This document shows, in pieces, positions 5,652 to 5,890 of a DNA stretch of 5,890 bases. The translations under genes and the position numbers were made by a program. The DNA comes from JBHGBB01 sp041946755 (lineage in GTDB: Bacteria; UBP4; UBA4092; JAOAEQ01), in assembly GCA_041946755.1 (NCBI GenBank), contig JBHGBB010000220.1:1-5890 (forward strand), given 5' to 3'. Position 1 is the first letter of the stretch, and each line of letters begins with the position of its first letter. The notes under the pieces were generated by a model, which was not told the DNA's origin, ran no database searches, and saw only the letters and a program-made list of their open reading frames with translations.

Positions 5652-5890
5652 TTGCAAACTAAGTTCCCTTTCAACGATTTAGTTTCAGCTTTAAAAGACT
5701 TTAAGCTGCCCTGCGCACCGAGCCGGGAGAGCGAGATAGAGTCGAGGCTGGTTCTTTTCCTTGAATCCCGGAGATTCCCCGTTAAAGAGCAAATTAGCTT
5801 TAAAACCGGGCGTCTTGATGTTGTTGTCGGTCCTTATATTATTGAAGTTAAAAAGCTCGCAGGAAAAGGAATCGTTGAACAGCTTGACCG
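5652..5890 (+). CDS. PD-(D/E)XK-fold nuclease, N-terminal part
   Basis: The frame opens at a TTG (5652) with a good Shine-Dalgarno and runs off the right edge after 79 complete codons. The catalytic signature of restriction-endonuclease-like nucleases is visible: a helix with acidic residues (SEIESRLVLFLE, E28, E30, E38), then GRLDVVVG (D56) and IIEVKK (E65 and K67), i.e. D-x8-E-x-K, followed by a helix containing EQL (76-78). These residues would bind Mg2+ and cleave DNA or RNA phosphodiesters. The spacing recalls NucS C-terminal or Mrr-like domains, but too little is present to choose. It is the fourth gene of a coupled cluster with small Cys-rich proteins, which suggests a phage, plasmid or defence-island setting. 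The fold call is moderately strong; its biological role is open. Confidence 0.75.
   Translation, partial: MQTKFPFNDLVSALKDFKLPCAPSRESEIESRLVLFLESRRFPVKEQISFKTGRLDVVVGPYIIEVKKLAGKGIVEQLD

Overview
This looks like uncultured bacterial chromosome with two unlike halves; no gene here fixes the phylum. Positions 1-4841 carry three genes on the minus strand, transcribed from about 4841 leftward: a soluble AlkP-superfamily phosphodiesterase (3528-4841), a membrane-anchored paralog of it (1487-3406), and a B12-binding-domain radical SAM enzyme (start at 1389) whose C-terminus runs off the left edge. The order, shared strand and short gaps (121 and 97 bp) suggest one operon. The partnership with a B12 radical SAM enzyme and the extracellular placement of one hydrolase hint at envelope, lipid or glycan chemistry, but no substrate can be read from the sequence.

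Both gaps of this operon hold a copy of the same 91-bp element, 79% identical without a gap, starting directly after the stop codon of each phosphodiesterase gene. Each copy is a large imperfect hairpin. Its arms are runs of four degenerate heptads (consensus AGTCCTA, or TAGGACT on the other strand) facing each other. This is the most unusual structure in the window.

Positions 4842-5005 form a divergent intergenic region with a perfect 7-7-7 dyad, a 10-bp palindrome and a possible promoter. To its right, on the plus strand, lie four tightly packed genes with short overlaps: three small Cys-rich proteins of 95, 65 and 56 residues, then the N-terminal part of a PD-(D/E)XK-type nuclease cut off by the right edge. 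These genes have strong G-rich Shine-Dalgarno sites, two TTG starts and more AGA/AGG arginine codons, unlike the left-hand genes. They look like the early or accessory region of a phage, integrated element or plasmid-like island, with a junction near 4842-5005. No rRNA, tRNA, CRISPR array, transposase or integrase is visible.
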